Notes: generated by a model not told the origin, from the letters alone. A stretch of DNA of 39,924 nt from Nonomuraea lactucae (GCF_003313395.1 NZ_QNFZ01001067.1:1-39924); one strand, 5' to 3'; shown: positions 1 to 9,020, numbered from the stretch's first letter. Made by a program: numbers and translations.

Positions 1-606
1 CGCGCGGCCAGGGCGCCTCGCAGGGGCGGCCTGATCGCGGGGATCGCCGCCGCGGTGGTGCTCGGCGCGGGCGCGGGCGCGGTGGCCGTGTCGGGCATGA
101 ACGCGGCCGAGGAGCCGACCCCCAGCTCCACCACGTCGAACATCGCCGCCTCCGAGCCCACCGACAAGCCGACGACCCGCAGGCCCTCCAGAACGCCCAA
201 GCCCACCGCGAGCACGCCGAAGCCGGACTTCCGGCCCACGGAGAGCGAGCCCACGCTGACGAAGGAGCCCACCAGGGAGCCGACGCCCGAGCGCTCGCCC
301 ACGCCCACCACCAAGTCGCCGTCGCCCACGCCCACCAAGCCGGTCGTGAAGAGACCAGTGCCGCGGGTGATCGACAAGCTCTACCCGGAGGCCAGGCGGC
401 TGATCCTGGAGGCGGGCTTCACCATCAGGGCCGACGATCAGACCCATGGCCAGATGCCGCCGGAGTGCCTCAGGATCGGGGAGTCGATCCCCGAGGGGGG
501 CACGATGCTCGAACCGAAGAAGCCGGTCACCCTCGTGCTCATCGAGGCCTACTCGTGCCCGCAACTCACCCCGTCCCCGGCGCCGACCATCACGGCACGC
601 AGATAG
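1..606 (+). CDS. PASTA-domain membrane protein, 5' end missing
   Basis: The reading frame is open from base 1 and stops at TAG 604-606, so only the last 201 residues are present. The visible part starts with a basic stretch (RAARAPRRGG), then a transmembrane helix at about residues 10-32 rich in Ala, Gly and Val. Next comes an exported linker of about 85 residues made almost only of Pro, Thr, Ser, Lys and Glu. The C-terminal 70 residues resemble one PASTA domain (VIDKLYPEARRLILEAGF, then a hydrophobic VTLVL strand). PASTA domains bind peptidoglycan fragments, and this layout fits the C-terminus of a Ser/Thr protein kinase of the PknB type or a stand-alone PASTA anchor. The kinase domain, if any, is outside the window. 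Confidence 0.75.
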   Translation, partial: RAARAPRRGGLIAGIAAAVVLGAGAGAVAVSGMNAAEEPTPSSTTSNIAASEPTDKPTTRRPSRTPKPTASTPKPDFRPTESEPTLTKEPTREPTPERSPTPTTKSPSPTPTKPVVKRPVPRVIDKLYPEARRLILEAGFTIRADDQTHGQMPPECLRIGESIPEGGTMLEPKKPVTLVLIEAYSCPQLTPSPAPTITARR

Positions 607-637
607 CACGGCGAACCGTCTAGCACGGCGAACCGTC
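604..637. repeat. Perfect 17-bp tandem duplication over two convergent stop codons
   Basis: TAGCACGGCGAACCGTC occurs twice head to tail (604-620 and 621-637). The first copy begins with the TAG stop of the PASTA gene. The second ends inside the TGA stop of the minus-strand thiamine enzyme (636-638). Each copy can fold as ACGG-CGAA-CCGT, which on the minus strand is a 4-bp hairpin with a UUCG loop. It may serve as a compact bidirectional terminator, but the stems are short. Confidence 0.8.
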
Positions 638-2282
638 AGACCCCCGTCGTGTTGCGGGGGTAGGCGATCCGCGGGTCGGTCGCGATGTTCACCATGTACG
701 GCACGCCTGAGTCGAACGCCCGGCGCAGCGCCGGGCCGATCTCCGACGGCTCGGTGACCAGCTCCCCGCCGCCGCCCAGCGCGGCCACCACCTGGTCGTA
801 GCGGCAGTGCGGTTGCAGCTCGGCGGCCACGTCGTAGCCGTACAGCATCTGCATCGGGTGCTTCTCCAGCCCCCAGATGCCGTTGTTGCCGCACACCATG
901 ACCACGGGCAGGTTGTGACGCACCAGCGTGTCGACGTCCATCAGCGAGAAGCCGGCCGCGCCGTCGCCCAGCAGCAGCACCACCTGCGAGGAGGGCCTGG
1001 CCAGGCGTGCGGCGATCGAGTAGCCGAGGCCGGTGCCGAGGCATCCGTAGGGGCCGGGGTCGAGCCAGTTGCCGGGCCGGCGGGGCTCGACGTACTTGCC
1101 CGCGTAGGAGACGAAGTCGCCGCCGTCGCCGATGACGACCGCGTCCTCGGCCAGCACCTTGCCCAGCTCGCCGTAGACGCGCATCGGGTGGATGGGGTCG
1201 CTGTCGGCGGCCAGCAACTCGGCGTCGCCGGCGATGGCGGCGGACGCGGCCTCGGAGAGCCTGCTCACCCAGCCGGCGTAGCGCTCCGGCTTGACACCGG
1301 CGTCGCCGCAGGCCGTGCCGAGGCTCCAGAGCACCACGGACAGGTCGCCCGCGGCGGACGCGACCGGCTGCATGTGCGTGGCGAGCTGCGACGGCGCGTC
1401 GGCGATGTGCACCACCTTGGCCAGCGGGGCGCCGTCCTTGCCGCCGAACCAGCCGTAGCCGAGACGGAAGTCGAGCGGTGTGCCGATCACGATGACCAGG
1501 TCGGCCTGGCCGAAGGCGAGGCCGCGGGCGCGGGTGACGAGCAGCTCGTGGCCTGAGGGCAGGATGCCGCGCCCCTGGCCGTTGGGGATGACGGGGAGCC
1601 GCCAGCTCTCCGCGAAGTCGCGGGCCGCCTCCTCGGCGCGGTCCATCCACACGTCCGACCCGAACACCAGCACCGGCCGCTCGGCCTCGGCGATCAACCG
1701 GGCGATCGAGGCGAGCGCGTCGGGGTCGGGCTCCAGGGGTGACGGCGTCTGCGTCTGGACCTCGTGCATGGGCGACGGGGCGAACAGGTGGTCCATGTAG
1801 AAGTCGAGGAAGACGGGGCCGCGATGGGGGGCCAGGGCCGTGCGGAAGGCCATCTCGACGTCCTGGCCGACCGACTCGGCGTCGCCCGCGGTGAACGCCA
1901 GCTTGGTGATCGGGCCGAGCAGCGGCGGGTGGTCCATCTCCTGGAGGGCGCCGCTGCCCCAGCGCGACTGCGGCGCTCTGCCGCCCAGCACGACCACCGG
2001 TGAGCCGTTGAAGTGGGCCGTGGCGACGCCGCTGACGCCGTTGGTGATGCCAGGGCCGGCCGTCAGCACGGCCAGGCCGGGTCTCCTCGTCAGCCGGGCG
2101 GTGGCCTCGGCGGCGAACACCGCGCTCTGCTCGTGACGTACGTCGAGGATGCGCATGCCCTCGTGCACCGCGCCGTCGTAGAGCGGGAAGACGTGACCTC
2201 CGGAGAGGGTGAACATGGTCTCGACGCCATAGGCCTTGGACACGGCGACGGCGGCGTCACCGGCGTGCTTCGCAGACTCCAT
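636..2282 (-). CDS. ilvG: Thiamine-diphosphate enzyme, acetolactate synthase-like (IlvG family)
   Basis: 548 residues, full length for the family. The N-terminal pyrimidine-binding domain has the catalytic glutamate in RHEQSAVFAAEA (Glu51). The C-terminal domain carries the ThDP/Mg motif from GDG (439-441) to NN (466-467). The closest relatives I can recall are the mycobacterial IlvG/IlvX proteins, with matching blocks such as TLSGGH, LTAGPGITNG and GNNGIWGLEKHPM. Those are annotated as acetolactate synthase large subunits but lack an adjacent regulatory subunit, and none is seen here either. The reaction could be pyruvate condensation or another 2-oxoacid decarboxylation, so the substrate is unproven. 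It starts at ATG with a weak ribosome site and stands alone, convergent with the PASTA gene. Confidence 0.8.
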   Translation of the reverse strand: MESAKHAGDAAVAVSKAYGVETMFTLSGGHVFPLYDGAVHEGMRILDVRHEQSAVFAAEATARLTRRPGLAVLTAGPGITNGVSGVATAHFNGSPVVVLGGRAPQSRWGSGALQEMDHPPLLGPITKLAFTAGDAESVGQDVEMAFRTALAPHRGPVFLDFYMDHLFAPSPMHEVQTQTPSPLEPDPDALASIARLIAEAERPVLVFGSDVWMDRAEEAARDFAESWRLPVIPNGQGRGILPSGHELLVTRARGLAFGQADLVIVIGTPLDFRLGYGWFGGKDGAPLAKVVHIADAPSQLATHMQPVASAAGDLSVVLWSLGTACGDAGVKPERYAGWVSRLSEAASAAIAGDAELLAADSDPIHPMRVYGELGKVLAEDAVVIGDGGDFVSYAGKYVEPRRPGNWLDPGPYGCLGTGLGYSIAARLARPSSQVVLLLGDGAAGFSLMDVDTLVRHNLPVVMVCGNNGIWGLEKHPMQMLYGYDVAAELQPHCRYDQVVAALGGGGELVTEPSEIGPALRRAFDSGVPYMVNIATDPRIAYPRNTTGV

Positions 2283-2357
2283 GCCGGGAACTTACCAACG
2301 AGTCACAAGAGTAAACAGGGCTTCAAGTCCAGCCGCCGCCGAGAGGCGCGGGGAGTG

Positions 2358-3134
2358 TCAGCCGCAGCAGACGTTGATGTGGCCTTCGGCCGTCTCGGCG
2401 ATGATCCGTCTCGGCGAGCCGTCACTTCTCCGGACGTCGACGTCGACCCTGGGCGCGTTCGTGGTCACGTTGTAGGTGACCTGGTTGGAGGGCACGCGCA
2501 CGTACACGTCTCCCACGACCCGGACGACGGAGCGCACGTCCGTCGGCGTCTCCTGGAAGGCCAGCGCCACGTCACCGGAGCCCACCTCCACGTCGGCGTG
2601 GACGCCGCCCAGGTCCGTCGCCTCCACGCTCCCCGAGCCGCTCCTGACGTACACGTCGCCCGACGTCGCCTCCAGGTACACGTCACCGGAGACGGAGGTC
2701 CCGCGCACCTTGCCGCGGATGCGTCGCACGGAGAGCAGGCCGGTGCCCGTGCCGGCCTCGACAGAGGTCTCGGGCGGCACCATGAGAACGTAGTCGGCCT
2801 CGCAGATAGGTCCGTCGAACCGGTCGGAACCGGGGCATACCGCGCCGATTTCCAGAGTGTCGCCATCCCACTCCTCGGTGATCCGCGGCTTCTGCCTGGA
2901 CCAGCGCAGTGACCGCTGCACGACGAGCTCTCCCGCCTCGCCCGGCACGATGTCGATGTCCACGTCGCCGTCCTCGGCGCGGATCGTCACCTGCTCGGCG
3001 TCGAACGGGATGGACCGGCGGGTGGTCTCCGTCGGCGGGTCGGCGTCGGCGAAGCCGTGGTAGAGACTCGCGGTGGTGAAGAACAGCGCGATGGCGGTCG
3101 TAACGGCGCCCAGGGTCAGCCAGATCGCCCTCAT
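2358..3134 (-). CDS. DUF4097-type beta-repeat protein, membrane-anchored
   Basis: 258 residues. An N-terminal hydrophobic helix (about residues 4-25, WLTLGAVTTAIALFFTTASL) acts as signal anchor. The rest is a run of short beta-strand repeats of the form GDVYVRSGSGSVEATDLGG, typical of the DUF4097/adhesin-like beta-helix fold. Its ATG overlaps the TGA of the response regulator by the 4-nt ATGA junction, so it is the last gene of a kinase-regulator-DUF4097 operon and its translation is probably coupled. In other bacteria DUF4097 proteins sit beside envelope-stress systems, but their biochemical role is not defined. The C-terminus ends in CCG. Confidence 0.75.
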   Translation of the reverse strand: MRAIWLTLGAVTTAIALFFTTASLYHGFADADPPTETTRRSIPFDAEQVTIRAEDGDVDIDIVPGEAGELVVQRSLRWSRQKPRITEEWDGDTLEIGAVCPGSDRFDGPICEADYVLMVPPETSVEAGTGTGLLSVRRIRGKVRGTSVSGDVYLEATSGDVYVRSGSGSVEATDLGGVHADVEVGSGDVALAFQETPTDVRSVVRVVGDVYVRVPSNQVTYNVTTNAPRVDVDVRRSDGSPRRIIAETAEGHINVCCG

Positions 3135-3784
3135 GGCAGGCTCCTGATCTTGAGGAACCGCAGGACGGCCAGCACGCGCCGGTGGTCGCCTTCCGAGGGC
3201 GGGAGGTCGAGCTTGGTGAAGATGTTGCCGATGTGCTTGCCCACCGCCCCCTCGCTGAGCACGAGCTCCTGGCCGATGCCCGCGTTGGAGCGGCCTTCGG
3301 CCATCAGCTTGAGCACCTCCCGCTCGCGGGGGGTGAGCCGGTCGAGCGGGTCGCTGTGGCCGCGCAGCAGCAACTGGGAGACGACCTCCGGGTCGAGCGC
3401 GGTGCCCCCCGCCGCCACCCGGCGCAGCGCGTCTATGAACTCGGCCACGTCCGCCACCCGGTCCTTGAGCAGGTAGCCGACGCCGCCGGTCGCTGAGGCG
3501 AGCAACTGGGCGGCGTAGCGCTCCTCCACGTACTGCGACAGCACCAGCACGGCCAGCTCGGGCCGCTGGCGGCGCAGCACCAGAGCCGCGCGCAGGCCCT
3601 CGTCGGTGTGCGTGGGCGGCATCCGCACGTCGGTGACCACCAGCTCCGGTTCGTGCTCCTCGGCGGCGCGCAGCAGCCCCTCGGCCTCGGCCACCGCCTC
3701 CACCACCTCCATGCCGGCGGCGTCCAGCAGCCGGATGAGCCCCTCGCGCAGCAGCACGGAGTCCTCGGCGAGCACTACTCGCAC
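3131..3784 (-). CDS. NarL/FixJ-family response regulator
   Basis: 217 residues, usual family length. The receiver domain (1-120) has the acidic pair in LAEDS, the phospho-acceptor Asp52 in VVTDVRMPP, and the conserved Lys in YLLKD near residue 107. The C-terminal LuxR helix-turn-helix is clear: LTPREREVLKLMAEGRSNAGI followed by LSEGAVGKHIGNIFTKL. It starts at GTG (3782-3784), inside the last codons of the upstream histidine kinase (10-nt overlap), and ends overlapping the DUF4097 gene. The kinase and regulator are therefore the cognate pair of one operon, and the DUF4097 protein is the likely output or auxiliary part. Confidence 0.93.
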   Translation of the reverse strand: MRVVLAEDSVLLREGLIRLLDAAGMEVVEAVAEAEGLLRAAEEHEPELVVTDVRMPPTHTDEGLRAALVLRRQRPELAVLVLSQYVEERYAAQLLASATGGVGYLLKDRVADVAEFIDALRRVAAGGTALDPEVVSQLLLRGHSDPLDRLTPREREVLKLMAEGRSNAGIGQELVLSEGAVGKHIGNIFTKLDLPPSEGDHRRVLAVLRFLKIRSLP

Positions 3785-4935
3785 GGCAGGTCCACCTCGA
3801 TCGTCGTCGGGCCCCCGAAGGGGCTGGTGAGCCGGAACCTGCCGTCGACGGCGCCGATCCGCTGCGCCAGGCCGCGCAGCCCGGTGCCGGCTTCGAGCGT
3901 GGCCCCGCCGCAGCCGTCGTCGTGGACGAGCACGCGCAGCCGGTCGCGCTCGCGCGTCACGGTCACCTCCGCCTTGGTCGCCGCCGCGTGCTTGGCGATG
4001 TTGGTGAGAGTTTCGGACACGATGAAGAAGGCCACCGCCTCGATCGTGGGGGAGGGGCGCCGCTCGAGGTCGACGCGGAGCCGCACCGGGAAGGGGGCCC
4101 GCGCGGCGACGCCCGAGAGCGCCGCGTCCAGGCCCTGGTCGTTGAGCACCGCCGGATGCAGGCCGCGGACGAAGTCGCGCAGCTCCTTGAGCGCCTGCTT
4201 GGCCTCCTCGTGCGCCTGCTCGATGGCGGCGCGGGCGGGCTCGGGCAGGTCGGTGAGCGTGGCGCGGGCCAGGCCGAGGTTCATCGCCAGGGACACCAGG
4301 CGCTGCTGGGCGCCGTCGTGCAGGTCGCGCTCGATGCGGCGGCGCTCGGTGTCGGCCGCGTCGATCACTCCGGCGCGGCTCTCGGTCAGCGTCTCGATGC
4401 GCCGGCCCAGCTCATGACGGCTCGGGCCGAGCATCACGCGGGCCACCGACAGGTCCAGCGTGGCCATCGCCCGCGCCAGGATCGGCGCGAGCAGCAGCAG
4501 GACGGCCCCGATGGCGACGTACACGCCGGCGACGACCGGGTTCCTCAGGTCGAACGGGAAGACCATCGGCGGCGGCTGCAGCTCAGGCTGCACGAACGCC
4601 GTCAGCCCCACCACGGCGCCGCTCCACGCCAGCGCGACCGGGGCCGCGCTCACCGCGCTCACCACCGGCGAGAGCAGGTGGTAGCCCGCCTGCCGCCACG
4701 TCGCGGAGTCGCGCCAGGACGCGAGGGCGGGAACCGGCGGGATGCGCACGTCGAGGAACGCCGCGAACCGGGAGCGCTGCACCCGCGTGAACCCGGGCAG
4801 GCAGCGGCGCAGCAGCGGCGGGAGCAGGGCCAGCAGCAGCGTGAGCTGGCCGAGCACCGCCGAGACCAGTAAACCGGTCATCACATTGGACGTGTCGAGC
4901 CATGCCCGTGCCGACCACGGGCGGGGGACTTTCAT
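3775..4935 (-). CDS. Membrane sensor histidine kinase, HisKA_3 type
   Basis: 386 residues from ATG 4935 (MKVPRPWSARAW). An in-frame GTG at 4968 would add 11 residues, and neither start has a good Shine-Dalgarno sequence. The N-terminal half holds about three membrane segments (about residues 20-42, 92-115 and 130-155) like the PF13796 putative sensor. Next come the dimerisation/phospho-acceptor helix ERRRIERDLHDGAQQRL with His206, and a HATPase domain with HDDGCGG and GTGLRGLAQRIGA. It phosphorylates the downstream NarL-type regulator. No extracellular ligand domain of any size is present, so it probably senses the membrane itself. Confidence 0.88.
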   Translation of the reverse strand: MKVPRPWSARAWLDTSNVMTGLLVSAVLGQLTLLLALLPPLLRRCLPGFTRVQRSRFAAFLDVRIPPVPALASWRDSATWRQAGYHLLSPVVSAVSAAPVALAWSGAVVGLTAFVQPELQPPPMVFPFDLRNPVVAGVYVAIGAVLLLLAPILARAMATLDLSVARVMLGPSRHELGRRIETLTESRAGVIDAADTERRRIERDLHDGAQQRLVSLAMNLGLARATLTDLPEPARAAIEQAHEEAKQALKELRDFVRGLHPAVLNDQGLDAALSGVAARAPFPVRLRVDLERRPSPTIEAVAFFIVSETLTNIAKHAAATKAEVTVTRERDRLRVLVHDDGCGGATLEAGTGLRGLAQRIGAVDGRFRLTSPFGGPTTIEVDLPCE

Positions 4936-4988
4936 GGACACAACGGTATTGAGGGGAGAGGGTGGCACGACATGGGTCTGGTGTGCGC

Positions 4989-5018
4989 GTGCGGGGTGGG
5001 GTTAGCCCCACCCCGCAC
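4989..5018 (-). terminator. Strong hairpin after the nuclease gene
   Basis: A perfect 13-bp stem (4989-5001 with 5006-5018) around a 4-nt loop lies 20 nt past the stop of the minus-strand nuclease gene. No T-run follows. It probably ends nuclease transcription before the kinase operon. Confidence 0.65.
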
Positions 5019-5037
5019 ACGCGCCTGCGTCAGGCGC

Positions 5038-6060
5038 TCACAGGGGCGGCACCGACCAGCCCTTCTCGTGGAAGAGCGGGGCGTGCTCGGAGTTGACGAA
5101 CAGCCGGTCCTCCGGGTTGGGTACGCGGAAGTAGCTCTGCGGGTGCAGCAGCTCCTTCGCGTTGTCGGAGAGGTCGAGCACGTAGCGGTCCGGGGCGCGG
5201 CGCTGCGCCAGGAAGCGCAGCTCGAACGGCAGGACGGCCAGCGGGTTCGCGTGGTCCCACAGGCCCAGCCCGTCCTTGCGGGCCCGCCCCACGGCCTCGC
5301 GGGCCCGGCCGAGTGCGCCGGCGCCCCCGATAACGCGGCCGCTCCCGGGTGACGGCACCGCGTCGGCCACCCGCCCCTCCTGCCGGACGAACGGGTCCAC
5401 GTTCGGCCAGATGAAGTACGGCACCACGTGCCCCGCGGCGAGCAGCCGCTCGTTGTAGGGGGCGGGCCGGGGCTTCTCGCGCTGCTCCCGGTTGACGTAG
5501 CAGAGCAGCCGCCCGTACCTGTCGAGGATCTCGTGCGCGAACGCCAGCCTCAGCTTGAACGAGGTCTCCGTGTGCCCCTGCTCGGTGATGTCACGCGCGA
5601 TCATGTCCTTGAGCGCCCGCGTGGCGGGCGCCGCGTGGTGGGCGTGGTTGGGGGCGGCCTCAGGACCGAGCCGGGCCAGCAGGTGCCCGAGCAGGGCCGC
5701 GCGGAGGGCCAGCTCCGGGAAGCCCTCGGCGAACGGGTCGGTGAGGAACGTCGTCCAGGCGGGATCGTCGATGTCGACGAATCCCTTGGGGAAGTCCGGG
5801 AAGTCAGGGCTGCGAGGCAGCTCGAAGCTGACCTCGGGAGCGTCCACGCCCAGCAGGCGCACGCCGAAGTTGCCGTCGGCGGCGATGTTGATCGTGTCGC
5901 CGTCGTGCACGATCTTTTCCACCGGCTGGGGCACGCCGTTGCGGCGGGCCAGCAGCCCGTGGCCGACCGTGATGCCGGGAACAGGTTGTTCGATCGCCTT
6001 CACCATCAGCTCCAAACAACGCCAGAGAGGGCCGTCACAGGATGTCGCGGTGTGCTGCAT
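5038..6060 (-). CDS. Thermonuclease-like (SNase-fold) protein with a large insertion
   Basis: 340 residues from ATG 6060. GTG 6003, which has GGAG 6 nt upstream, is an alternative start. The staphylococcal nuclease signature is visible: VHDGDTINI (Asp53/Asp55, metal), FGVRLLGVDAPE (Arg68, Asp73, Glu76, matching the catalytic Arg35/Asp40/Glu43), and DRYGRLLCYV with Arg184 at the Arg87 position, followed by YNERLLAAGHVVPYF. Between the two catalytic blocks lie about 105 residues rather than the roughly 40 of the classical enzyme, and there is a long C-terminal extension of about 120 residues. No signal peptide or membrane helix is seen, so it would act inside the cell. Activity is likely from the residues but the substrate is unknown. 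Confidence 0.7.
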   Translation of the reverse strand: MQHTATSCDGPLWRCLELMVKAIEQPVPGITVGHGLLARRNGVPQPVEKIVHDGDTINIAADGNFGVRLLGVDAPEVSFELPRSPDFPDFPKGFVDIDDPAWTTFLTDPFAEGFPELALRAALLGHLLARLGPEAAPNHAHHAAPATRALKDMIARDITEQGHTETSFKLRLAFAHEILDRYGRLLCYVNREQREKPRPAPYNERLLAAGHVVPYFIWPNVDPFVRQEGRVADAVPSPGSGRVIGGAGALGRAREAVGRARKDGLGLWDHANPLAVLPFELRFLAQRRAPDRYVLDLSDNAKELLHPQSYFRVPNPEDRLFVNSEHAPLFHEKGWSVPPL

Positions 6061-6253
6061 CCTCTGTGACGGTCACACCGCCGCCCTGCCAAGGCAAGCC
6101 TTGATGGGGCTCAATGCGGGATGAAGCCCGCAGGCAAACCATCCGCTTACCCTCCACGAGCCGGCGAGCGCGGGGGGGCTGGGCCTGTCGCGCTGAACCA
6201 AATCCCGGTACGCGGCATCTCATGTGTTGTCACCAACGTGGGGGAGGCCCGGG

Positions 6254-6841
6254 ATGTTGCAGATGGGAGTGACCGTCATGGCCGCGGCGGCGGTGCTGGG
6301 TGGCCCGGGCGGGCTGCTGGAGGGCACGTTGTTCATGGAGTCGCACCCGCCGGCGAGGTCGTGGGAGAGCTACACGTCGAGCGACTCGCTGAAGCGCCCC
6401 CTGCGGCTCAACCCCTGCGACCGCGAGAAGGCGTGGGACAAGGGCCGGGTGGCGGCCAGGACCATGGCCTTCATCGGCGAGGCCTACGACATGAAGGACG
6501 AGCAACTCGTCGTCTACAAGGACGTGGCCCACGCCAAGAAGGCGATGCGTGGGCTGCGGGCCGAGCTGGCGCGCTGCGCGGACATGAAGGGCGAGGGGCA
6601 CGACCGCTACCGCTACTTCACCAAGCCGGTCCGCGTGGGCGACGAGGGGCTGCGGGCGGGCGGCCTCTACTTCGAGAGCTCCACGAGGTCGGTCGTGGTG
6701 CGGCGGGGGGCCGCGCTCTACGTGGTGGGCGAGTCCGGGAGGGTGTCCAGGAGCCTGCCGCTCAAGCACTTCCGCGGCCTGATCGCGCAGGCGGAGAAGA
6801 TGGCCGTGAAGGTCTGCGACCTTCCCGAGGCCGCCTGCTGA
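6254..6841 (+). CDS. Small exported protein of unknown function
   Basis: 195 residues from ATG 6254, which has GGGGAGG (6241-6247) six bases upstream. A GTG at 6224 would add ten residues without a ribosome site. The N-terminus (MLQMGVTVMAAAAVLGGPGGLLEG) is hydrophobic and could be a signal sequence or anchor. The body has a conserved-looking central part (ARTMAFIGEAYDMKDEQLVVYKD) and two C-terminal cysteines (VCDLPEAAC) plus two earlier ones (LNPCDRE, LARCADM). These four Cys could pair as two disulfides outside the membrane. The size and strand order recall the actinomycete sensor/PknH-like extracellular domains, but I cannot assign a family. Confidence 0.65.
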   Translation: MLQMGVTVMAAAAVLGGPGGLLEGTLFMESHPPARSWESYTSSDSLKRPLRLNPCDREKAWDKGRVAARTMAFIGEAYDMKDEQLVVYKDVAHAKKAMRGLRAELARCADMKGEGHDRYRYFTKPVRVGDEGLRAGGLYFESSTRSVVVRRGAALYVVGESGRVSRSLPLKHFRGLIAQAEKMAVKVCDLPEAAC

Positions 6842-6869
6842 TCAGGCGGACGACCGGGCCGGGCGGTGG

Positions 6870-6906
6870 GTGGTGCGGCTGCGGGCGGGGGCCGCAGCCG
6901 CACCAC
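6870..6906. terminator. Bidirectional hairpin between convergent genes
   Basis: A perfect 15-bp stem (6870-6884 with 6892-6906, 7-nt loop) begins 28 nt after the exported-protein stop and lies before the convergent bioB stop. The following 6910-7020 stretch is purine-rich on the plus strand and holds no gene. Confidence 0.7.
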
Positions 6907-7022
6907 GGCGTGAAGGGGGCCGGAAGGCGTCTGGAGGCGTGCAGGAGGGGCGGGAAGGACCGGTCCAAGGGGGGAAGGGTGTTCGGCGGGCAGAAGGCTG
7001 TTCAGCGGGTCTGGGAGCGGCG

Positions 7023-8018
7023 TCAGAGGGTCTGGGAGAGGGCCTTGATGGGCATCTTGAGCTCGTCGAGCAGGTCCAGGTCACGCTCCGGCGAACGGCC
7101 CAGCGTGGTCAGGTAGTTGCCCACGATGATCGCGTTGATGCCGCCGAGCATGCCGTCGCGGGTGCCGAGGTCGCCCAGGGTCACCTCGCGGCCTCCGGCG
7201 TAGCGCAGGATCGTGCGTGGGAGGGCCAGCCGGAACGTGGCGATCGTGCGCAGCGCCTCGGGCCCCGACACGACCGGGTAGTCGCCGAACGGGGTGCCGG
7301 GGCGCGGGTTGAGGAAGTTCAGCGGCACCTCGTGGGGCTCCAGCTCGCCGAGCTGGGCGGCGAACTCCGCGCGCTGCTCCAGCGTCTCGCCCATGCCGAC
7401 GATGCCGCCGCAGCAGAGCTCCATCCCCGCCTCGCGCACCATCAGGCAGGTGTCCCAGCGCTCCTCCCAGGTGTGCGTGGTCACGACGTTTCCGAAGTGC
7501 GACCGCGCGGTCTCCAGGTTGTGGTTGTAGCGGTGCACGCCCATCGCGGCCAGGTCGTCGACCTGCTCCTGGGTGAGCATGCCGAGCGAACAGGCGACGT
7601 TGATCTCGACGGCCTCGCGGATCGCCTCGACGCCCTTGCGCACCTGGTCCATCAGCCGCCGGTCGGGGCCGCGCACGGCCGCCACGATGCAGAACTCGGT
7701 CGCGCCCGTCGAGGCCGTCTCTTTGGCCGCCTTGACCAGCTCGTCGATGTCCAGCCAGACGGCCCGCACGGGCGAGGAGAACTGACCGGACTGCGAGCAG
7801 AAGTGGCAGTCCTCAGGGCAGCCGCCCGTCTTCAGCGAGACGATGCCCTCGACTTCCACCTCGGGCCCGCACCACTTCATGCGGACGTCGTGGGCCAGCG
7901 CGAGCAAGTCGCCCAGCCGCTCGTCGGGCAGGCGCAGGCACTCCAGCGCCTGCCCGCTGTCCAGTCCTTTGCCCTCGTCGAGCACCTGCACGCGGGCGAT
8001 CTCCAGGATGTCGGTCAC
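7023..8018 (-). CDS. bioB: Biotin synthase
   Basis: 331 residues. This radical-SAM enzyme inserts sulfur into dethiobiotin to make biotin. The radical-SAM cluster motif is [13 protein letters not shown] (Cys67, Cys71, Cys74). Further family blocks are present: [22 protein letters not shown] and [10 protein letters not shown], including the Cys of the [2Fe-2S] site region and the C-terminal [11 protein letters not shown] block that supplies its Arg ligand. The GTG start overlaps the bioD TGA by GTGA, so the last two biotin steps are co-translated. Length and motifs are complete. Confidence 0.97.
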   Translation of the reverse strand: MTDILEIARVQVLDEGKGLDSGQALECLRLPDERLGDLLALAHDVRMKWCGPEVEVEGIVSLKTGGCPEDCHFCSQSGQFSSPVRAVWLDIDELVKAAKETASTGATEFCIVAAVRGPDRRLMDQVRKGVEAIREAVEINVACSLGMLTQEQVDDLAAMGVHRYNHNLETARSHFGNVVTTHTWEERWDTCLMVREAGMELCCGGIVGMGETLEQRAEFAAQLGELEPHEVPLNFLNPRPGTPFGDYPVVSGPEALRTIATFRLALPRTILRYAGGREVTLGDLGTRDGMLGGINAIIVGNYLTTLGRSPERDLDLLDELKMPIKALSQTL

Positions 8019-8737
8019 GCGGACAGCTTAAAGGTCCGCTTGAACGAGGCGAGGTCCAACCCACCCCCCAGCGTGACCGACAGGCTCCGGCGGGCCAGGC
8101 CGGAGAACTCCTCCTCGCCCAGCGCGCCCGCCCCTTCCGGCAGCACGCCCGCGAGGGGGCGTGCGGCCAGCATCTCCAGGTCGGCCACGTTGCTCCGCTC
8201 GGCCTCACCCGGGTCGTCCGGCCACGACCCGATCACCAGCCCCGCCAGGTCGAGCCCCCGGTGCGCCAGCGCCTCCAGCGTGAGCGCGGTGTGGTTGAGC
8301 GTGCCCAGGCCGGCCCGGACGACCACCAGCACCGGCGCCCCGAGCATCCGCGCCAGGTCGGCCAGCGTGCCGCCGTCCTCGTCGAACCGCACCAGCAGCC
8401 CGCCCGCGCCCTCGACCAGCACGAGCCTGCTGGTCTCGGCCAGCTCGCCGATCCGCTCGGCCGCCGCGGCCAGCGAGACGGGCGGCTCCCCCGCGGCCCT
8501 CGCGGCGGCGGCAGGGGAGAGCGCGGCGGGGTAGCGGGCCAGCTCGAACGTGGTCGGCACCCCGGACAGCCGGATGACCTCGTCGAGATCCCCGGGCTCG
8601 CCGGGGGCCACGCCCGTCTGGGCCGGTTTCACCACGGCGACGCTCGACCCCCGCTGCCTGGCCAGCGACGCCACGGCCGCGGTCACGACCGTCTTGCCGA
8701 CCCCGGTGTCCGTCCCGCTGACGATGAGAACACTCAC
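8015..8737 (-). CDS. bioD: Dethiobiotin synthetase
   Basis: 240 residues. It is an ATP-dependent ring-closing enzyme acting on 7,8-diaminopelargonate and CO2. The N-terminal P-loop [17 protein letters not shown] (about residues 7-23), the substrate loop VVKPAQTG, and the [13 protein letters not shown] block (about residue 115) are all present. It starts with GTG 8735-8737, has no clear ribosome site, and overlaps bioB. A 283-bp gap separates it from dasR upstream, so bioD-bioB may have its own promoter. A bioA gene is not in the window. Confidence 0.95.
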   Translation of the reverse strand: MSVLIVSGTDTGVGKTVVTAAVASLARQRGSSVAVVKPAQTGVAPGEPGDLDEVIRLSGVPTTFELARYPAALSPAAAARAAGEPPVSLAAAAERIGELAETSRLVLVEGAGGLLVRFDEDGGTLADLARMLGAPVLVVVRAGLGTLNHTALTLEALAHRGLDLAGLVIGSWPDDPGEAERSNVADLEMLAARPLAGVLPEGAGALGEEEFSGLARRSLSVTLGGGLDLASFKRTFKLSA

Positions 8738-8913
8738 CGGCCCAGCCTAGAGAACCACCGCGCTCGAACACGCCACCACGCGTCGACAGCCAGTGGGGCA
8801 TCGGGACGGCGGGCCCAAGTAGGCATCGGGGTGGGGGGCATGCTGTGCGTCGGGGTGGATGGGGCCATGCGGTGTGTCGGCCGTGGTGTGGCCCACAAGA
8901 CGCCGTGACGGCG

Positions 8914-8938
8914 GCCCGCTGTCACCCGGTCAGCGGGC
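8914..8938 (-). terminator. Hairpin in the dasR-bioD gap
   Basis: GCCCGCTG (8914-8921) and CAGCGGGC (8931-8938) form an 8-bp stem with a 9-nt loop, about 80 nt past the dasR stop. Outer AAGACGCC and GGCGTCTT arms (about 8897-8904 and 8937-8944) could extend the pairing. It may separate bioF-dasR from bioD-bioB transcription. Confidence 0.45.
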
Positions 8939-9020
8939 GTCTTCCTGGAGGCCCTCAGCCACGGTCGGCGGGTGGCGGCCCACTTGGCCGTGCCGTAACA
9001 GGAGATGGAAGGAAGCAGGG

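Noticed and set aside
6121-7116. Large alternative frame over the small exported protein
   Set aside because: Arg/Gly-rich shadow in another frame of the real gene, extending into bioB antisense. No family resemblance.
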